Position numbers and translations under genes: made by a program
Source of the DNA: Pseudomonas sp. GM21
GTDB taxonomy: Bacteria; Pseudomonadota; Gammaproteobacteria; Pseudomonadales; Pseudomonadaceae
NCBI RefSeq assembly: GCF_000282215.1
Contig: NZ_AKJS01000190.1
Location: forward strand, 1 to 64,000
Length of the DNA: 64,000 nucleotides
Direction: 5' to 3'
Notes under the pieces: model-generated
What the model was told of the DNA's origin: nothing
The model's input: the letters and a program-made list of their open reading frames with translations, nothing else
Databases searched by the model: none
In this document: positions 62,741 to 64,000 of the stretch, piece by piece
Numbering within the stretch: the stretch's first letter is position 1
How the letters are laid out: every line of letters starts with the position of its first letter

Positions 62741-63751
62741 TTATGCCTTGTGGTAAGCCGTGACGCGTTCGACTTCTTCTTTCGAACCGAGGAACACGGC
62801 AACACGCTGGTGCAGGCCGTCTGGCTTGATGTCGAGGATGCGCTGATGGCCATCGGTGGAGGCGCCGCCAGCCTGTTCAACCAGGAACGACATCGGGTTG
62901 GCTTCGTACATCAGACGCAGCTTGCCCGGCTTGGACGGCTCGCGGCTGTCGCGTGGGTACATGAACAGACCGCCACGGGTCAGGATGCGGTGCACGTCCG
63001 CGACCATCGCGGCGACCCAGCGCATGTTGTAGTTCTTTTTCAGCGGGCCTTCTTCGCCAGACAGCAATTCACTGACGTAGCGTTGTACCGGCGCTTCCCA
63101 GTGGCGCTGGTTGGAGGCGTTGATCGCGAATTCCTGAGTGGAGGTCGGGATCTTGATATCTTCGTGGGTCAGCACGAAGCTGCCCATTTCACGGTCCAGG
63201 GTGAAGCCTTTTACGCCGTCGCCCAGGGTCAGGATCAACATGGTCTGTGGACCGTAGATCGCGTAACCGGCAGCCACTTGCTCGGTGCCTGGCTGCAGGA
63301 AAGCCTTTTCGTTCAAGGGCTCATTCTGGCTCAGGTATTCGTTCGGGCAACGCAGCACCGAGAAAATCGTACCGACCGGCGCGTTGATATCGATGTTCGA
63401 CGAACCGTCCAGCGGGTCGAATACCAGCAGGTACGCACCTTTCGGGTATTTGCCCGGGATCTGGTAGGCATTGTCCATTTCTTCGGACGCCATGCCGGCC
63501 AGGTGACCACCCCATTCGTTGGCTTCGAGCAGGATCTCGTTGGAGATCACGTCGAGTTTTTTCTGCACTTCACCTTGGACGTTTTCAGTGCCCATGCTGC
63601 CCAGAACACCACCCAAGGCGCCTTTGGACACGGCGTGGTTGATCTCTTTGCAAGCACGCGCCACCACTTCGATCAGGAAACGCAGATCGGCAGGCGTGTT
63701 GTTGCTACGGGTCTGCTCAATCAAATAGCGACTCAAGGTAACGCGGGACAT
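62741..63751 (-). CDS. fbp: fructose-1,6-bisphosphatase class 1
   Basis: Fbp dephosphorylates fructose-1,6-bisphosphate in gluconeogenesis, important in pseudomonads that grow on organic acids and amino acids. The 336-residue protein has the metal/substrate motif DPLDGSSNIDIN, EANEWGGHL and a KPGKLRLMYE stretch near the end. It is the first gene of a unit with the DUF924 gene. Confidence 0.97.
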   Translation of the reverse strand: MSRVTLSRYLIEQTRSNNTPADLRFLIEVVARACKEINHAVSKGALGGVLGSMGTENVQGEVQKKLDVISNEILLEANEWGGHLAGMASEEMDNAYQIPGKYPKGAYLLVFDPLDGSSNIDINAPVGTIFSVLRCPNEYLSQNEPLNEKAFLQPGTEQVAAGYAIYGPQTMLILTLGDGVKGFTLDREMGSFVLTHEDIKIPTSTQEFAINASNQRHWEAPVQRYVSELLSGEEGPLKKNYNMRWVAAMVADVHRILTRGGLFMYPRDSREPSKPGKLRLMYEANPMSFLVEQAGGASTDGHQRILDIKPDGLHQRVAVFLGSKEEVERVTAYHKA

Positions 63752-63906
63752 GGAAGGCTCCGGTGGAATGGGGGGCTAAAAACCCGCGCAGTTTAACGCG
63801 AGTCGAGGCGCATTTCCTCCTATCAGACGTGATACACCCAAGAGAGTTCATGCGCGGGGTTGAGCGTAGTTCGAAACGGGCATTTTTACCGACCGATAAA
63901 CCGCTT

Positions 63907-63978
63907 TCGCCGGCAAGCCGGTCTCGCTCCCACATGGGTGCGCATTCAACTGTGGGAGCGAGACCGGCTTGCCGGCGA
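63907..63978. repeat. REPIN at right edge
   Basis: TCGCCGGCAAGCCGGTCTCG and its reverse complement CGAGACCGGCTTGCCGGCGA flank TGCGCATTCAAC. The core GCCGGCAAGCCGGT is the subtype seen in the left half of the hybrid at 26278-26372. Nothing else is seen in 63752-64000. Confidence 0.9.
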
Positions 63979-64000
63979 TGGGTGCGCAGCACCCGCTTTC

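Noticed and set aside
1..64000. tRNA, rRNA and CRISPR loci
   Set aside because: I looked for tRNA T-loop words, rRNA motifs and regularly spaced repeats and found none that hold up.

Overview
The window is chromosomal DNA of a Pseudomonas, most likely of the P. fluorescens group. The reasons are the conserved gene orders (pilMNOPQ-aroKB-damX with divergent ponA; rpmE/priA/argS/SPOR/hslVU; phaC1ZC2D with phaFI; ubiEJB-hisIE-tatABC), a complete hut locus with the transporter set described in P. fluorescens, high-GC coding sequence, and many intergenic palindromes of Pseudomonas type (REP/REPIN elements). No rRNA, tRNA, CRISPR array, prophage or insertion sequence is visible.

Layout. 1-7918 (minus): type IV pilus alignment complex and secretin (pilM-Q), then shikimate genes aroK and aroB and a partial DamX-like ATPase cut by the left edge. 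8135-13215: penicillin-binding protein 1A (plus), then malic enzyme, a secreted nuclease and ribosomal protein L31 (minus). 13384-20899 (plus): priA, argS, an FtsN-like SPOR protein, and hslVU behind a clear heat-shock promoter, then a DUF971 gene. 21157-28206: medium-chain-length polyhydroxyalkanoate (PHA) locus, with two synthases around a depolymerase, the regulator phaD, and convergent granule proteins phaF/phaI plus a small PHA-system protein. phaC1 has a sigma-54 promoter candidate and a Crc-type motif. 28362-34772 (plus): ubiquinone genes ubiE-J-B, hisI/hisE, tatABC and rsmE. The tatB-tatC junction is split by a roughly 265-base element built of three perfect inverted repeats, one of which contains the tatC ribosome-binding site and start codon. 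34867-36783: chemoreceptor with a FliA-type promoter. 36951-43055 (minus): osmoregulated periplasmic glucan genes opgGH, dtd and prolyl aminopeptidase. 43140-43957: an AT-rich island with one orphan gene.

43974-58852 is the histidine utilization locus: hutU, an NCS1 permease, an ABC transporter (hutXWV), two hutH paralogues, hutI and hutG on the minus strand; hutCD on the minus strand; hutF divergent on the plus strand. Imported histidine would be deaminated to urocanate (HutH), hydrated (HutU), opened to formiminoglutamate (HutI), deiminated (HutF) and deformylated to glutamate (HutG). HutC boxes lie in front of hutU and between hutC and hutF, and hutU also has a sigma-54 promoter candidate. 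One of the two HutH proteins lacks the Ala-Ser-Gly triad that makes the catalytic MIO group.

58988-63751: lipocalin and a small lipoprotein, a dCache chemoreceptor resembling amino-acid receptors, a DUF924 protein and fructose-1,6-bisphosphatase. The rest is ordinary core genome. The most unusual items are the tatB/tatC element, the MIO-less HutH paralogue, the orphan AT-rich gene, and a terminator-like hairpin inside the signal-peptide codons of the nuclease downstream of rpmE.
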